Position numbers and translations under genes: made by a program. DNA of 64,000 nt from an uncultured Clostridia bacterium (GTDB lineage Bacteria; Bacillota; Clostridia; Oscillospirales; Ruminococcaceae). This document shows positions 26,686 to 35,249 of the stretch, in pieces. Position 1 is the first letter of the stretch, and every line of letters begins with the position of its first letter. The stretch is from contig CANQHA010000001.1 of assembly GCA_947623585.1 (NCBI GenBank), positions 1 to 64,000 of the forward strand. The letters run 5' to 3'. The notes under the pieces were generated by a model that did not search any database, had not been told where the DNA came from, and worked only from the letters and a program-made list of their open reading frames with translations.

Positions 26686-28613
26686 TTTTTAAGCGCCTCG
26701 CGGGTAAAGTCCAAAAGCCCGCCCGCAAGAAGTATCTCGCGGTCTCTGTCCGAAATATCGAGTTCGAGCAAAATATCCTTTCCGCCGAGCTTTGCAACGA
26801 TATCTCCGCCGTTTTTGACCGCCTCGCGAAGCCCCTTGAATTCAAGCTCATCGCCTTGAGAAATTTTATCATAGTCGTCGGGGTTTTTGAATGTCAGCGG
26901 CAGAATTCCCGCGTTGATGAGGTTTGCCTTGTGAATTCGCGCAAACGACTTAACGATGACCGCTTTAACGCCGAGATAGAGCGGCGCAAGGGCGGCGTGT
27001 TCGCGGCTCGAGCCCTGACCGTAGTTCTCTCCGCCGACGATAACGCTTTTGCCGAGCTTTTTGGCCCTCTCGGGGAATTTCTCGTCGCAGACGGTGAAGC
27101 AGTGCTGAGAAATCGCGGGGATATTCGAGCGCAGGGGGAGTATCTTCGCGCCCGCGGGCATAATGTGGTCTGTGGTGATGTTGTCGCCCACCTTTAGCGA
27201 GCATTTAATGTCAAGAGAATCCGAAAGCGGCGAAGTCTCGGGATATCCCGCTATGTTCGGACCTCTTAAAATTTCGACCGAATCCATTTCCGCTTCGGGC
27301 GCGGGCAGCTCTATCATATTGTCGTTCACCGAGAATTTTTCGGGCAGCTTAAATTCCGGCATATCCCCGAGGGTGCGCGGGTCGGTCATAACGCCTCTGA
27401 GCGCCGAAGCCGCCGCGGTCTCGGGCGAAACGAGATAAACTCCGGCGTCGCGGGTGCCGCTTCTGCCCTCAAAGTTGCGGTTAAAGGTGCGAAGCGATAT
27501 GCCCTTTGAGTTCGGCGACTGCCCCATTCCTATGCAGGGCCCGCAGGCAGATTCAAGGATCCTCGCGCCGGCGTCGATCATTTTTGTCAGAGCGCCGTTT
27601 TGCGATATCATCGAGAGCACCTGTTTCGAGCCGGGGGCTATCGAAAGAGAAACTGCGGGGTCAACGGTCTTTCCGTCAAGGATATACGCGACCTTCATCA
27701 TATCTGTAAACGACGAGTTCGTGCACGAGCCGATGCAGCACTGATCTATCTTCATTCCGGCAAGCTCGCGAACGGGCTTAACGTTGTCGGGCGAATGAGG
27801 GCAGGCCGCGAGCGGTTCAAGCTCGGAGAGGTCGATGGTAAGCTGCTTGTCATAAACCGCGTCCTCGTCGGCCGAGAGGGGAGTATAAACGTCCTCTCTG
27901 CCCTGAGCCTTCAAAAATTCAAGGGTGCGCTCATCGCTCGGGAAAATCGAGGTCGTCGCTCCAAGCTCGGCGCCCATGTTTGTTATCGTCGCCCTTTCGG
28001 GTACCGAGAGTGTTTTTACGCCCTCGCCGCAGTATTCGACGATATATCCGACCCCGCCCTTAACGCTCAGCCTGCGAAGCACCTCGAGGATAACGTCTTT
28101 TGCCGAGACCCAGGGCGACAGCCTGCCTTTAAGCTCAATTTTTATGATTTTGGGGTAGGTGATATAATAAGCTCCGCCGCCCATAGCTACCGCAACGTCA
28201 AGTCCTCCCGCTCCGATGGCTATCATTCCGAGACCGCCGCCGGTCGGAGTGTGCGAATCCGAGCCGATAAGGGTCTTTCCGGGAGCTCCGAAGCGCTCAA
28301 GGTGCACCTGATGGCAGATTCCGTTTCCGGGCCGTGAAAAGCTGATCCCGTGCTTTTTTGCTGCCGAGCCGATGAACCTGTGATCGTCGGCGTTTTCAAA
28401 ACCCGACTGCAAGGTGTTGTGGTCGATATAAGCCACGCTTTTTTCGGTCTTTACCCTCGGAACGCCCATCGCCTCGTATTCGATATACGCCATTGTTCCG
28501 GTGGCGTCCTGAGTAAGAGTCTGATCCATGCGTATTGCAATTTGCTCGCCTTTTTTGAATTCTCCGCCGACAAGATGCGCTTTAAGTATTTTTTCAGCCA
28601 AAGTCAAACCCAT
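26682..28613 (-). CDS. acnA: Aconitate hydratase
   Basis: A 643-residue enzyme that isomerises citrate to isocitrate with a [4Fe-4S] cluster. The cluster ligands are visible in CCIGSCTNSS and SACGPCIGMG. The domain 4 swivel part is at the C-terminus (ENYGQGSSREHAALAPLYLG). The length and the start MGLTLAEKILKAHLVGG are those of the shorter bacterial/mitochondrial-like form, not the 890-residue AcnA/IRP1 form. ATG 28613 follows GGGAGG. It heads the operon whose last intact gene is icd. Confidence 0.95.
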   Translation of the reverse strand: MGLTLAEKILKAHLVGGEFKKGEQIAIRMDQTLTQDATGTMAYIEYEAMGVPRVKTEKSVAYIDHNTLQSGFENADDHRFIGSAAKKHGISFSRPGNGICHQVHLERFGAPGKTLIGSDSHTPTGGGLGMIAIGAGGLDVAVAMGGGAYYITYPKIIKIELKGRLSPWVSAKDVILEVLRRLSVKGGVGYIVEYCGEGVKTLSVPERATITNMGAELGATTSIFPSDERTLEFLKAQGREDVYTPLSADEDAVYDKQLTIDLSELEPLAACPHSPDNVKPVRELAGMKIDQCCIGSCTNSSFTDMMKVAYILDGKTVDPAVSLSIAPGSKQVLSMISQNGALTKMIDAGARILESACGPCIGMGQSPNSKGISLRTFNRNFEGRSGTRDAGVYLVSPETAAASALRGVMTDPRTLGDMPEFKLPEKFSVNDNMIELPAPEAEMDSVEILRGPNIAGYPETSPLSDSLDIKCSLKVGDNITTDHIMPAGAKILPLRSNIPAISQHCFTVCDEKFPERAKKLGKSVIVGGENYGQGSSREHAALAPLYLGVKAVIVKSFARIHKANLINAGILPLTFKNPDDYDKISQGDELEFKGLREAVKNGGDIVAKLGGKDILLELDISDRDREILLAGGLLDFTREALKK

Positions 28614-28644
28614 TTAAGTTTCCTCCCAAATTTAACGCTTATTC

Positions 28645-28656
28645 AACACGAGTGTT
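28645..28656 (-). promoter_or_regulatory. Inverted repeat at the acn transcription start
   Basis: AACAC-GA-GTGTT is a 12-bp perfect inverted repeat beginning eight bases downstream of the acn -10 box, at about +1 to +12. A repressor here would block the acn-icd operon. No matching regulator can be named from sequence. Confidence 0.4.
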
Positions 28657-28663
28657 ACCATAT

Positions 28664-28692
28664 ATAGTATTATAACGCGATAAAATTGTCAA
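28664..28692 (-). promoter_or_regulatory. Promoter of the acn-icd operon
   Basis: On the minus strand TTGACA (28692-28687), 17 bases, then TACTAT (28669-28664). The -35 is perfect, the -10 four of six. It fires away from the promoter at 28785. Confidence 0.68.
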
Positions 28693-28784
28693 GGGTTTAG
28701 GCGATAAAGAAGGAATGCTTCCGAATTCCGCCATAAAAAATGAAATTTTTTGAATATTTTCCTGCAAAATAACGACATTCGTTC

Positions 28785-28813
28785 TTGACGTATCAAAAGA
28801 TTTGTTATATAAT
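28785..28813 (+). promoter_or_regulatory. Promoter of the tepA-ftsK-rpsA operon
   Basis: TTGACG at 28785-28790, 17 bases, then TATAAT at 28808-28813, followed by a leader of about 67 nt to the ATG at 28887. Ten genes follow on this strand before the terminator at 39816. Confidence 0.82.
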
Positions 28814-28886
28814 AATAAAGTCTGCTGATAAAGAATATTAAGCTCGTCCGTGCAAATAATATAAAAAACTTTTCGAGGAGCTTTTT

Positions 28887-29576
28887 ATGGAAACTCAGGA
28901 TTTTTCCGAGACGGCGGACGAGGTCACTCAGGAGCAAAGCGAGGAGTCGGAAAGATTTCGCGATATAGCGATCTCGGGCTCGAAGCATTTGATCCACTGT
29001 CTTTCGGTGATAGGCCAGATCGAGGGGCATTATATCCTCCCGCCGCAAAATAAGACCACAAAGTACGAGCATATAATGCCGGCGCTCGTCGCCATTGAGC
29101 AGGACGAGTCGATCGAGGGTCTCATCATCATAATAAACACCGTCGGAGGCGACGTCGAGGCGGGTCTTGCGCTCGCCGAGCTTATATCTTCGATGAAAAC
29201 GCCGACCGTATCCATCGTCGTCGGAGGGGGACATTCGATAGGCGTTCCTCTTGCCGTAAGCGCCAAGCGTTCGTTCATAGTAAAATCCGCTACGATGACG
29301 ATTCACCCCGTTCGGCTGACCGGGCTTGTTCTCGGCGTTCCGCAAACGCTTTCGTATTTTGAAAAAATGCAGGAGCGCATCGTAAGATTCGTGGCGGACA
29401 ATTCAAAAATGTCTCCCGAGCGCTTTAAAGAGCTCATGCTCAAAACCGGCGAGCTCGTCATGGACGTCGGAAGCGTTCTTACAGGCGAGGACGCCGTCAA
29501 AGAGGGGCTTATCGACTGCGTCGGCGGGCTTTCCGAGGCTATCGAGTGTCTTTATCAGATGATAGAGGGAAAATAA
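28887..29576 (+). CDS. tepA: ClpP-class serine protease, TepA-like
   Basis: A 229-residue ClpP-fold peptidase. The nucleophile is Ser117 in [11 protein letters not shown] and the His is H140 in MTIHPVRL. The fold signature [18 protein letters not shown] is present. TepA of Bacillus degrades small spore proteins or assists secretion. The TepA assignment is strengthened by the YlzJ-like gene directly downstream and SpoIIIE nearby, the same order as in B. subtilis. An acidic N-terminal tail of about 25 residues is extra to the core. Confidence 0.85.
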   Translation: METQDFSETADEVTQEQSEESERFRDIAISGSKHLIHCLSVIGQIEGHYILPPQNKTTKYEHIMPALVAIEQDESIEGLIIIINTVGGDVEAGLALAELISSMKTPTVSIVVGGGHSIGVPLAVSAKRSFIVKSATMTIHPVRLTGLVLGVPQTLSYFEKMQERIVRFVADNSKMSPERFKELMLKTGELVMDVGSVLTGEDAVKEGLIDCVGGLSEAIECLYQMIEGK

Positions 29577-29577
29577 T

Positions 29578-29790
29578 ATGCTTTACACGATAGTCAGCGA
29601 ATACGACGTTTTTTGCTCACGCTTTGCGGAGAGAAAATATCTCGATATAAAGGGCGGAAAGCTCGAATATACCGTATGCGGCGGGAATAAAAAGATAGTG
29701 GGCTTGTTTTCGACCGACCCCGCGATGTATTTAAACAAAAACTACCGCCCTGGGCGGATAATCAGACAAAATGGGAGGAAGACATCATGA
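29578..29790 (+). CDS. YlzJ-like protein
   Basis: A 70-residue protein with MLYTIVSEYDVFC at the start and LFSTDPAMYLNKNYRPG at the end. These two blocks are conserved in YlzJ, a small protein of unknown function encoded between tepA and spoIIIE in Bacilli and Clostridia. It starts one base after the tepA stop and overlaps uppP by four bases (ATGA). Confidence 0.78.
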   Translation: MLYTIVSEYDVFCSRFAERKYLDIKGGKLEYTVCGGNKKIVGLFSTDPAMYLNKNYRPGRIIRQNGRKTS

Positions 29791-30653
29791 CGGTTTTAGA
29801 CGCGATCTGGCAGGCGATAATTCAGGGGCTGACCGAATTTTTGCCGGTTTCATCATCGGGGCATCTTTCGCTTTATCAGCACTTCAGCGGCAACAGCGGC
29901 GAGGGCGCGCTGATGTTCTCGGCGCTTTTGCACCTCGGAACTCTTGCCGCGGTCATAGCAGTTTTTTGGAAGCAGATAGTGGTTCTTGTCGCAGAATTTT
30001 TCGCGATGATAAAGGACATTTTCACAGGCAGATTCTCGATAAAAAACGCCGAACCCGAGCGCCGGGTCATCTTCATGTTCATAATCTCGACCGCCGTTCT
30101 GATACCCTTTTACATATTCAAGGGCTTTTTCGAGAGCTTTGCCGAGGACGCTTCGATCTTCGCCGAGGGGATATGCTTCCTCTATACCGCCGCGATACTT
30201 TTCATGGCCGATATGACCGAAAAGGGAAGCAAGCGCATGACCGACCTTAAGACCCGCGACGCTTTGAGGATAGGATTTTTCCAAGCGGTCGCGCTTTTGC
30301 CGGGCGTAAGCCGTTCTGGCTCGACCATTTCGGCCGGGATCTTCTCGGGCTTAAAGCGCGAGGAGGCCGTCAGTTACAGCTTTATCCTCGGAATCCCCGC
30401 GATTTTGGGCGGGGGTCTTGTCGAGCTCAAAGACGGCATTGAGCAGGGCTCGGGCGCAGGCGTTTTGCCCTGCATAATCGGCGTTATCGTCGCCGCAGCG
30501 GTCGGCTTCGGAGCGATAAAGCTGGTCCAATGGCTGATGAAAACCGACCGCTTCAAGATATTTTACATCTACACCGCTATTCTCGGGGCGGCAGTGATAA
30601 TAATTTCGATAATAGAGCTCATCATGGGCAAGCCGATAACTTTCGGCAAATAA
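29787..30653 (+). CDS. uppP: Undecaprenyl-diphosphatase UppP (BacA)
   Basis: A 288-residue, about eight-helix membrane enzyme that dephosphorylates undecaprenyl diphosphate to recycle the lipid carrier for peptidoglycan and other polymers. The two catalytic motifs are present: EFLPVSSSGHL (residues 17-27) and PGVSRSGSTIS. It also confers bacitracin tolerance in other species. It is coupled to the YlzJ-like gene and lies 19 bases before ftsK. Confidence 0.96.
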   Translation: MTVLDAIWQAIIQGLTEFLPVSSSGHLSLYQHFSGNSGEGALMFSALLHLGTLAAVIAVFWKQIVVLVAEFFAMIKDIFTGRFSIKNAEPERRVIFMFIISTAVLIPFYIFKGFFESFAEDASIFAEGICFLYTAAILFMADMTEKGSKRMTDLKTRDALRIGFFQAVALLPGVSRSGSTISAGIFSGLKREEAVSYSFILGIPAILGGGLVELKDGIEQGSGAGVLPCIIGVIVAAAVGFGAIKLVQWLMKTDRFKIFYIYTAILGAAVIIISIIELIMGKPITFGK

Positions 30654-30672
30654 ACCGACGGAGGACGTTTAA

Positions 30673-33219
30673 ATGGCGGCTAAAACAAAAAAGTCAGCGG
30701 GTAAAACCTCTGCAAAACAAAAGAAAGAGCTAAGCGAAGCCGCAAGACTTCGCCGCAACAGAATGTGGAGCTCGGTGCTTTTCATTCTCGGCGTGCTTTT
30801 CCTGTTTCTTACATATATAAGAGGCGAGACCGATTCGTTTTGGGAGAAGCTGAATTCCGGTCTTTGGGGGCTTTTCGGGCTTTCGGTGGTGATTTTTGCG
30901 CCCACGATGATCTACATCGCGGTGATGCTCGCCATGGATCGCTCAAAAAGCGCCGTCGTCGTCAAGGTCATTCAGGGAAGCGTCTTGGTGCTTCTTGTAA
31001 GCCCGATGTTCGAGATAATCTACTGCCTTGTGAACAAGCTGCCTGTGTTCAACGTTTCCGACGGCGGCGAGTTCAAATTCGGCGCGGTCATAAAGCTGCT
31101 TTTCGAGCGCGGAGTTGACCGAAAGGGCGGTGGAGCGCTCAGCATGATACTCGGTCTGCCGCTCAATTTCGTCGCGGGGACCGTCGGCTCGCTTATAATA
31201 ATAATTCTTCTGATAATTCTTTTCGCGATGCTGATAACGAACATCACCGTTGTTGATATCTGGCGCTTTTTGGCAAAGCAGTTCCGCAAGGCTAAAGACG
31301 CTATCCGCGAAAGCGGCGAGGAGCGCGACGTAATCGAGGCTCAGCGCGCCGCCGAGGTCGAAAAGAAGGCCGCCGAAGAAAAGAAAGCCGCCGAGGAGAA
31401 GCGCAGAAACGAAAAAAGGATCGACATCGCAAAATTCATCACCGACGAGCCCCTGCCGGCCGAAAATAACGAGCAGCCCGCATTGAGCGACAAGGCGGAC
31501 GAGCCTTCTCAAAACGCTTCCAAAAAAGAGAAAAAGAAAAAATCCATCTTTGATAGTCCCGCGTTCAAGCCCGAGGAGCCGAAAGAGGCTGCCGAGAGCG
31601 CCGAGCCTAAGAGCGGCGTCATTTCCGAGCAGGGCGATCAGATTAACCCGATATATGTTGACGAAGACGGTCAGACCTCTTTGATTCAAAACGAGGAGAG
31701 CGTAAAGTCGCAATACGACGTTCCGCCGATAGACCTTCTCAACGTTCCCAAAAACGCCGTTTCGGCCGAGGACACCCGCTTTGAGATTCAGCAGAATTCC
31801 GAAACGCTCGTCGAAACGCTTCGCAGCTTCGGGGTCACCACAAGGATAATCGACACTCACCGAGGCCCCTCGGTCACGAGGTATGAGCTTCAGCCTGCGG
31901 CGGGGGTCAAGGTCTCAAAAATCACCAGCCTTGCCGACGATATCGCGCTCAATCTTGCCGCCGACGGCGTGAGGATAGAAGCGCCTATCCCCGGCAAAGC
32001 CGCAGTCGGCATCGAGCTTGCAAACAAGATCAGGGAGACCGTTTATATAAGAGAGCTCATCGACTCCGACGAGTTCAGAAACCAAAAATCAAAGCTCGGT
32101 TTCCCGGTCGGAAAGAACATCGAGGGCAAAATCGTCACCGGCGATATCGCAAAAATGCCGCACCTTCTAATTGCCGGAACCACCGGCTCGGGCAAATCGG
32201 TGTTTACGAATTCGATTATAATGAGCATACTTTACAACGCTTCGCCCGACGAGGTGAAGCTGATACTCGTTGACCCCAAGCAGGTCGAATTCCCGGTCTA
32301 TAACGGAATTCCGCACCTTTTGATACCGGTCGTAACCGAGGCGAGAAAGGCCGCCGGCGCGCTCGGCTGGGCGGTCACCGAAATGATGAAGCGCTATAAG
32401 ATCTTCTCCGACAACGGCGTTCGCGACCTCGGCGACTATAACGAGTACGTCAAAGATAAAGAGGGTCTCAGCCCTCTGCCGAAGATAGTTATTGTGGTGG
32501 ACGAGCTTGCCGACCTGATGATGGCCGCTCCCAAAGAGGTCGAGGAATCCATCTGTCGCATAGCTCAGCTTGCCCGCGCTGCGGGTATGCACCTTGTTAT
32601 TGCAACTCAAAGCCCCCGAGCCGACATCGTTACCGGTCTTATCAAGGCCAATATACCGAGCCGCGTAGCGCTCAAAGTCTCGAATCAGATAGATTCCCGC
32701 GTTATCCTTGACGAGGGCGGAGCAGAAAAACTTTTGGGCAACGGCGACCTTCTCTATAAGCCTGTCGGCGTCGGAAAGCCGGTCAGAATCCAGGGCAGCT
32801 TTGTCGCCACCGAGGAGATACGCCGGGTCGTAGATTATCTCAAAGCCCAGACCGCTTCGCAGTATGACGACGACGTTGCAAGCGAGATTGAGAAGCACAT
32901 TCCGGTCCCGAAGGGCGAAAAGGGCGGTTCGGCTTCGACCGACGACGCCCCGCAGGACGGCGGACAGGGCGACATGATCGAACGCGCGATAGAGTGCATC
33001 GTCCGCGAGAACGTAGCTTCGACGACGTTTTTGCAGCGCCGCTTAAAGCTCGGCTACGCAAGGGCGGCAAGGGTAATGGACGAGCTTGAGCAGATGGGCG
33101 TTGTCGGTCCCGCCGACGGCGCGAAGCCCCGCGAGATAAGAATGTCTAAAGAGCAGTGGCTCGAGCGCAGAGCCTCGATGGGCGATCAGCCCGAGATTCC
33201 CGCAAGCTCCGAAGAATAA
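30673..33219 (+). CDS. ftsK: DNA translocase FtsK/SpoIIIE
   Basis: An 848-residue hexameric DNA pump. About four N-terminal membrane helices (residues 32-195) are followed by a charged Glu/Lys linker (about 210-340). The motor domain has Walker A GTTGSGKSV near residues 502-510 and Walker B IVVVDELADLM. The C-terminal winged-helix gamma domain (about 765-830, FLQRRLKLGYARAARVMDEL) reads DNA polarity. It moves chromosomes at division and into the forespore. The stop shares one base with the next ATG (TAATG). Confidence 0.95.
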   Translation: MAAKTKKSAGKTSAKQKKELSEAARLRRNRMWSSVLFILGVLFLFLTYIRGETDSFWEKLNSGLWGLFGLSVVIFAPTMIYIAVMLAMDRSKSAVVVKVIQGSVLVLLVSPMFEIIYCLVNKLPVFNVSDGGEFKFGAVIKLLFERGVDRKGGGALSMILGLPLNFVAGTVGSLIIIILLIILFAMLITNITVVDIWRFLAKQFRKAKDAIRESGEERDVIEAQRAAEVEKKAAEEKKAAEEKRRNEKRIDIAKFITDEPLPAENNEQPALSDKADEPSQNASKKEKKKKSIFDSPAFKPEEPKEAAESAEPKSGVISEQGDQINPIYVDEDGQTSLIQNEESVKSQYDVPPIDLLNVPKNAVSAEDTRFEIQQNSETLVETLRSFGVTTRIIDTHRGPSVTRYELQPAAGVKVSKITSLADDIALNLAADGVRIEAPIPGKAAVGIELANKIRETVYIRELIDSDEFRNQKSKLGFPVGKNIEGKIVTGDIAKMPHLLIAGTTGSGKSVFTNSIIMSILYNASPDEVKLILVDPKQVEFPVYNGIPHLLIPVVTEARKAAGALGWAVTEMMKRYKIFSDNGVRDLGDYNEYVKDKEGLSPLPKIVIVVDELADLMMAAPKEVEESICRIAQLARAAGMHLVIATQSPRADIVTGLIKANIPSRVALKVSNQIDSRVILDEGGAEKLLGNGDLLYKPVGVGKPVRIQGSFVATEEIRRVVDYLKAQTASQYDDDVASEIEKHIPVPKGEKGGSASTDDAPQDGGQGDMIERAIECIVRENVASTTFLQRRLKLGYARAARVMDELEQMGVVGPADGAKPREIRMSKEQWLERRASMGDQPEIPASSEE

Positions 33220-34157
33220 TGTCACGAAAAAACGGAAACCGCGGCGGCTATCTGAAAAAGCTGCGCAGGCTGCTTATTCTTGTGTTTATCGCCTCGGCTG
33301 TGCTTCTTTGGCTGAACGCAAGGGGAGTGATAGAGCTTCCCGAGCTGCCGTTTAATAAAAGCGAAGAGCTTTCGCTGCCCGATGGCTGCGCTCAGGTCAG
33401 ATTTTTAGACGTCGGACAGGGCGACTGCTCGCTGATAATCTCAGACGACGGCGAGACCATGCTTATAGATTCCGGCGAGGCCGAATACAGCTCGCGGGTC
33501 TTAAGGCAGCTAAAAAGGCTCGGAATAACCCGCCTCGATTATGTAGTCGCAACCCACCCGCACTCAGACCACATGGGCGGAATGGCCGACATTGTATCCT
33601 CAAAAATCGAAATCGGCTGCCTCGTAATGCCTTATATTCCCGAGGACTACGTTCCGGTAACGCTTGCCTATGAGCGACTTTTGGACGCTGTTGCCGATAA
33701 AGGCTGCGAGGTTGCGGATACCGATAACAAAACCGTTGATTTCGGTTCGGGGCGGCTCGAATTCACCTTTCCCGACTATTCGGGAGAAAATCTCAACAAC
33801 TACTCTGTTATAATAAGATTTGTATTCGGCGAGCGAGCGTTTTTGTTTTCCGGAGACGCCGAGGAGGAAGTCGAGGCGGCGCTTCTTGAAGACGGCGTTT
33901 CGCTTCGCGCCGACGTATATAAGGTCGCTCATCACGGAAGCTCAACCTCGTCGAGCGCATTGTGGCTTGCGGCGATAAAGCCCGATTACTGCGTTATCCA
34001 GTGCGGAAAGGGCAACTCTTACGGCCACCCTCACGGCGAAACGATAACCCGCCTCCGCGATTATACCGACATTATTCTGAGGACCGATATAAACGGCACG
34101 GTTGTTTTCACCACCGACGGCGACAGCATTTCATACAAAACCGAAAGGGCGGCTTGA
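33219..34157 (+). CDS. ComEC C-terminal-like metallo-beta-lactamase-fold protein
   Basis: A 312-residue protein with one N-terminal membrane helix (about residues 15-33) and an extracellular MBL domain. It shows VRFLDVGQGDCSLI, the metal motif THPHSDHMGG, SGDAEEEVE and VAHHGSSTS. This matches the stand-alone form of the ComEC nuclease-like domain; activity is probably hydrolytic on nucleic acid or a phosphoester. The next gene encodes DUF3006, a frequent partner. ATG 33219 overlaps the ftsK stop. Confidence 0.86.
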   Translation: MSRKNGNRGGYLKKLRRLLILVFIASAVLLWLNARGVIELPELPFNKSEELSLPDGCAQVRFLDVGQGDCSLIISDDGETMLIDSGEAEYSSRVLRQLKRLGITRLDYVVATHPHSDHMGGMADIVSSKIEIGCLVMPYIPEDYVPVTLAYERLLDAVADKGCEVADTDNKTVDFGSGRLEFTFPDYSGENLNNYSVIIRFVFGERAFLFSGDAEEEVEAALLEDGVSLRADVYKVAHHGSSTSSSALWLAAIKPDYCVIQCGKGNSYGHPHGETITRLRDYTDIILRTDINGTVVFTTDGDSISYKTERAA

Positions 34158-34158
34158 A

Positions 34159-34374
34159 ATGGATCTTACGGTTGACAGATTTGAGGGAGATATCGCCGTC
34201 TGCGAGACCGAGGACGGCGGACATATCGAGATACCCCGCGAAAAACTCTCCGAAGATATCCGCGAGGGAGAAATGATAACCGAGTGCGGCGGGGTCTACG
34301 TTCTTTTAAAGAGCAAGACCCAAGCCCGCAGAAAAAGACTTTCGGCTGTTTTGAAAGAACTGATGAAGGAGTGA
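34159..34374 (+). CDS. DUF3006 family protein
   Basis: A 71-residue protein starting MDLTVDRFEGDIAVCETEDG and predicted to be mostly beta strand with a basic tail. DUF3006 proteins regularly sit beside ComEC-like MBL genes, as here, with a one-base gap. Function unknown. The in-frame ATG at 34102 lies within the upstream gene and is rejected. Confidence 0.8.
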   Translation: MDLTVDRFEGDIAVCETEDGGHIEIPREKLSEDIREGEMITECGGVYVLLKSKTQARRKRLSAVLKELMKE

Positions 34375-34379
34375 CGAGT

Positions 34380-35249
34380 TTGAACGGCGATCTTTTTGCA
34401 AATTTAAGCTCACGCATACCAGAGTTTTCAAAGGGCCATCGCAGGATAGCCGATTTTATCCTTTCGCACTATGACAAAGCCGCGTTCATGACGGCTTCAA
34501 GGCTGGGCGAGAGCGTCGGCGTCAGCGAATCCACGGTCGTCAGGTTTGCCTCCGAGCTCGGCTTCGACGGCTACCCCGAGCTTCAAAAAGCCCTTCAGGA
34601 GGAGATGCGCACGCGCCTCACCGCCGTTCAGCGAATAGAGGTCAGCTTTGACCGCTTCGGACGTGATGAGGTCTTCAAAAGCGTACTTTTGCACGATATA
34701 GACCGCATTCGCCGCACTCTTGACGAAACCGACCCAAATCGTTTCGGTTCGGCGATCGAGCAGATAATCTCGGCCGAGACTATTTACATCATGGGCATAA
34801 GAAGTTCGGCGGCGCTCGCCTCGTTTATGGGCTATTATTTCAAGCTGATGCTGCCGAACGTCACCGTTATTCAAACCGGCAGCCGCAGCGAGCTTTACGA
34901 GCAGCTCATGCACATGACCTCAAAGGACGTTCTCATCGGCATATCCTTCCCGAGATATTCGCGCCAGACCGTCGCCGCGTTCAATTATGCTCACGATATC
35001 GGCGCGCAGACCATCGCGATAACCGACAGTCAGGATTCTCCGATAGCCTCAAAGGCCGACAATGCGCTTTTGGCAAAAAGCGACATGGTTTCCTTCGTCG
35101 ATTCTCTCGTCGCTCCGTTAAGCCTGATAAACGCGCTGATCGTCGCGGTCTCGATACAGAACAAAGACCTTGTTTCCAAGAACTTTGAACGCCTCGACCG
35201 CATCTGGGAGGAGTACGACGTTTACGAAAAGAACGGCGGCGAGCGGTGA
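34380..35249 (+). CDS. RpiR/MurR-family transcriptional regulator
   Basis: About 289 residues. Residues 1-77 are the RpiR helix-turn-helix (LGESVGVSESTVVRFASELG). Residues about 115-260 are a SIS sugar-phosphate-binding domain (IYIMGIRSSAALASFMGYYF, GISFPRYSRQTV). These regulators sense phosphosugars such as MurNAc-6-P. I chose TTG 34380, correctly spaced from AAGGAG; a GTG at 34371 overlaps that SD. Its stop overlaps the next start (GTGA). Confidence 0.86.
   Translation: MNGDLFANLSSRIPEFSKGHRRIADFILSHYDKAAFMTASRLGESVGVSESTVVRFASELGFDGYPELQKALQEEMRTRLTAVQRIEVSFDRFGRDEVFKSVLLHDIDRIRRTLDETDPNRFGSAIEQIISAETIYIMGIRSSAALASFMGYYFKLMLPNVTVIQTGSRSELYEQLMHMTSKDVLIGISFPRYSRQTVAAFNYAHDIGAQTIAITDSQDSPIASKADNALLAKSDMVSFVDSLVAPLSLINALIVAVSIQNKDLVSKNFERLDRIWEEYDVYEKNGGER

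Noticed and set aside
28689-29345. Minus-strand ORF opposite tepA
   Set aside because: It runs through both divergent promoters and shows no domain; a shadow of tepA.
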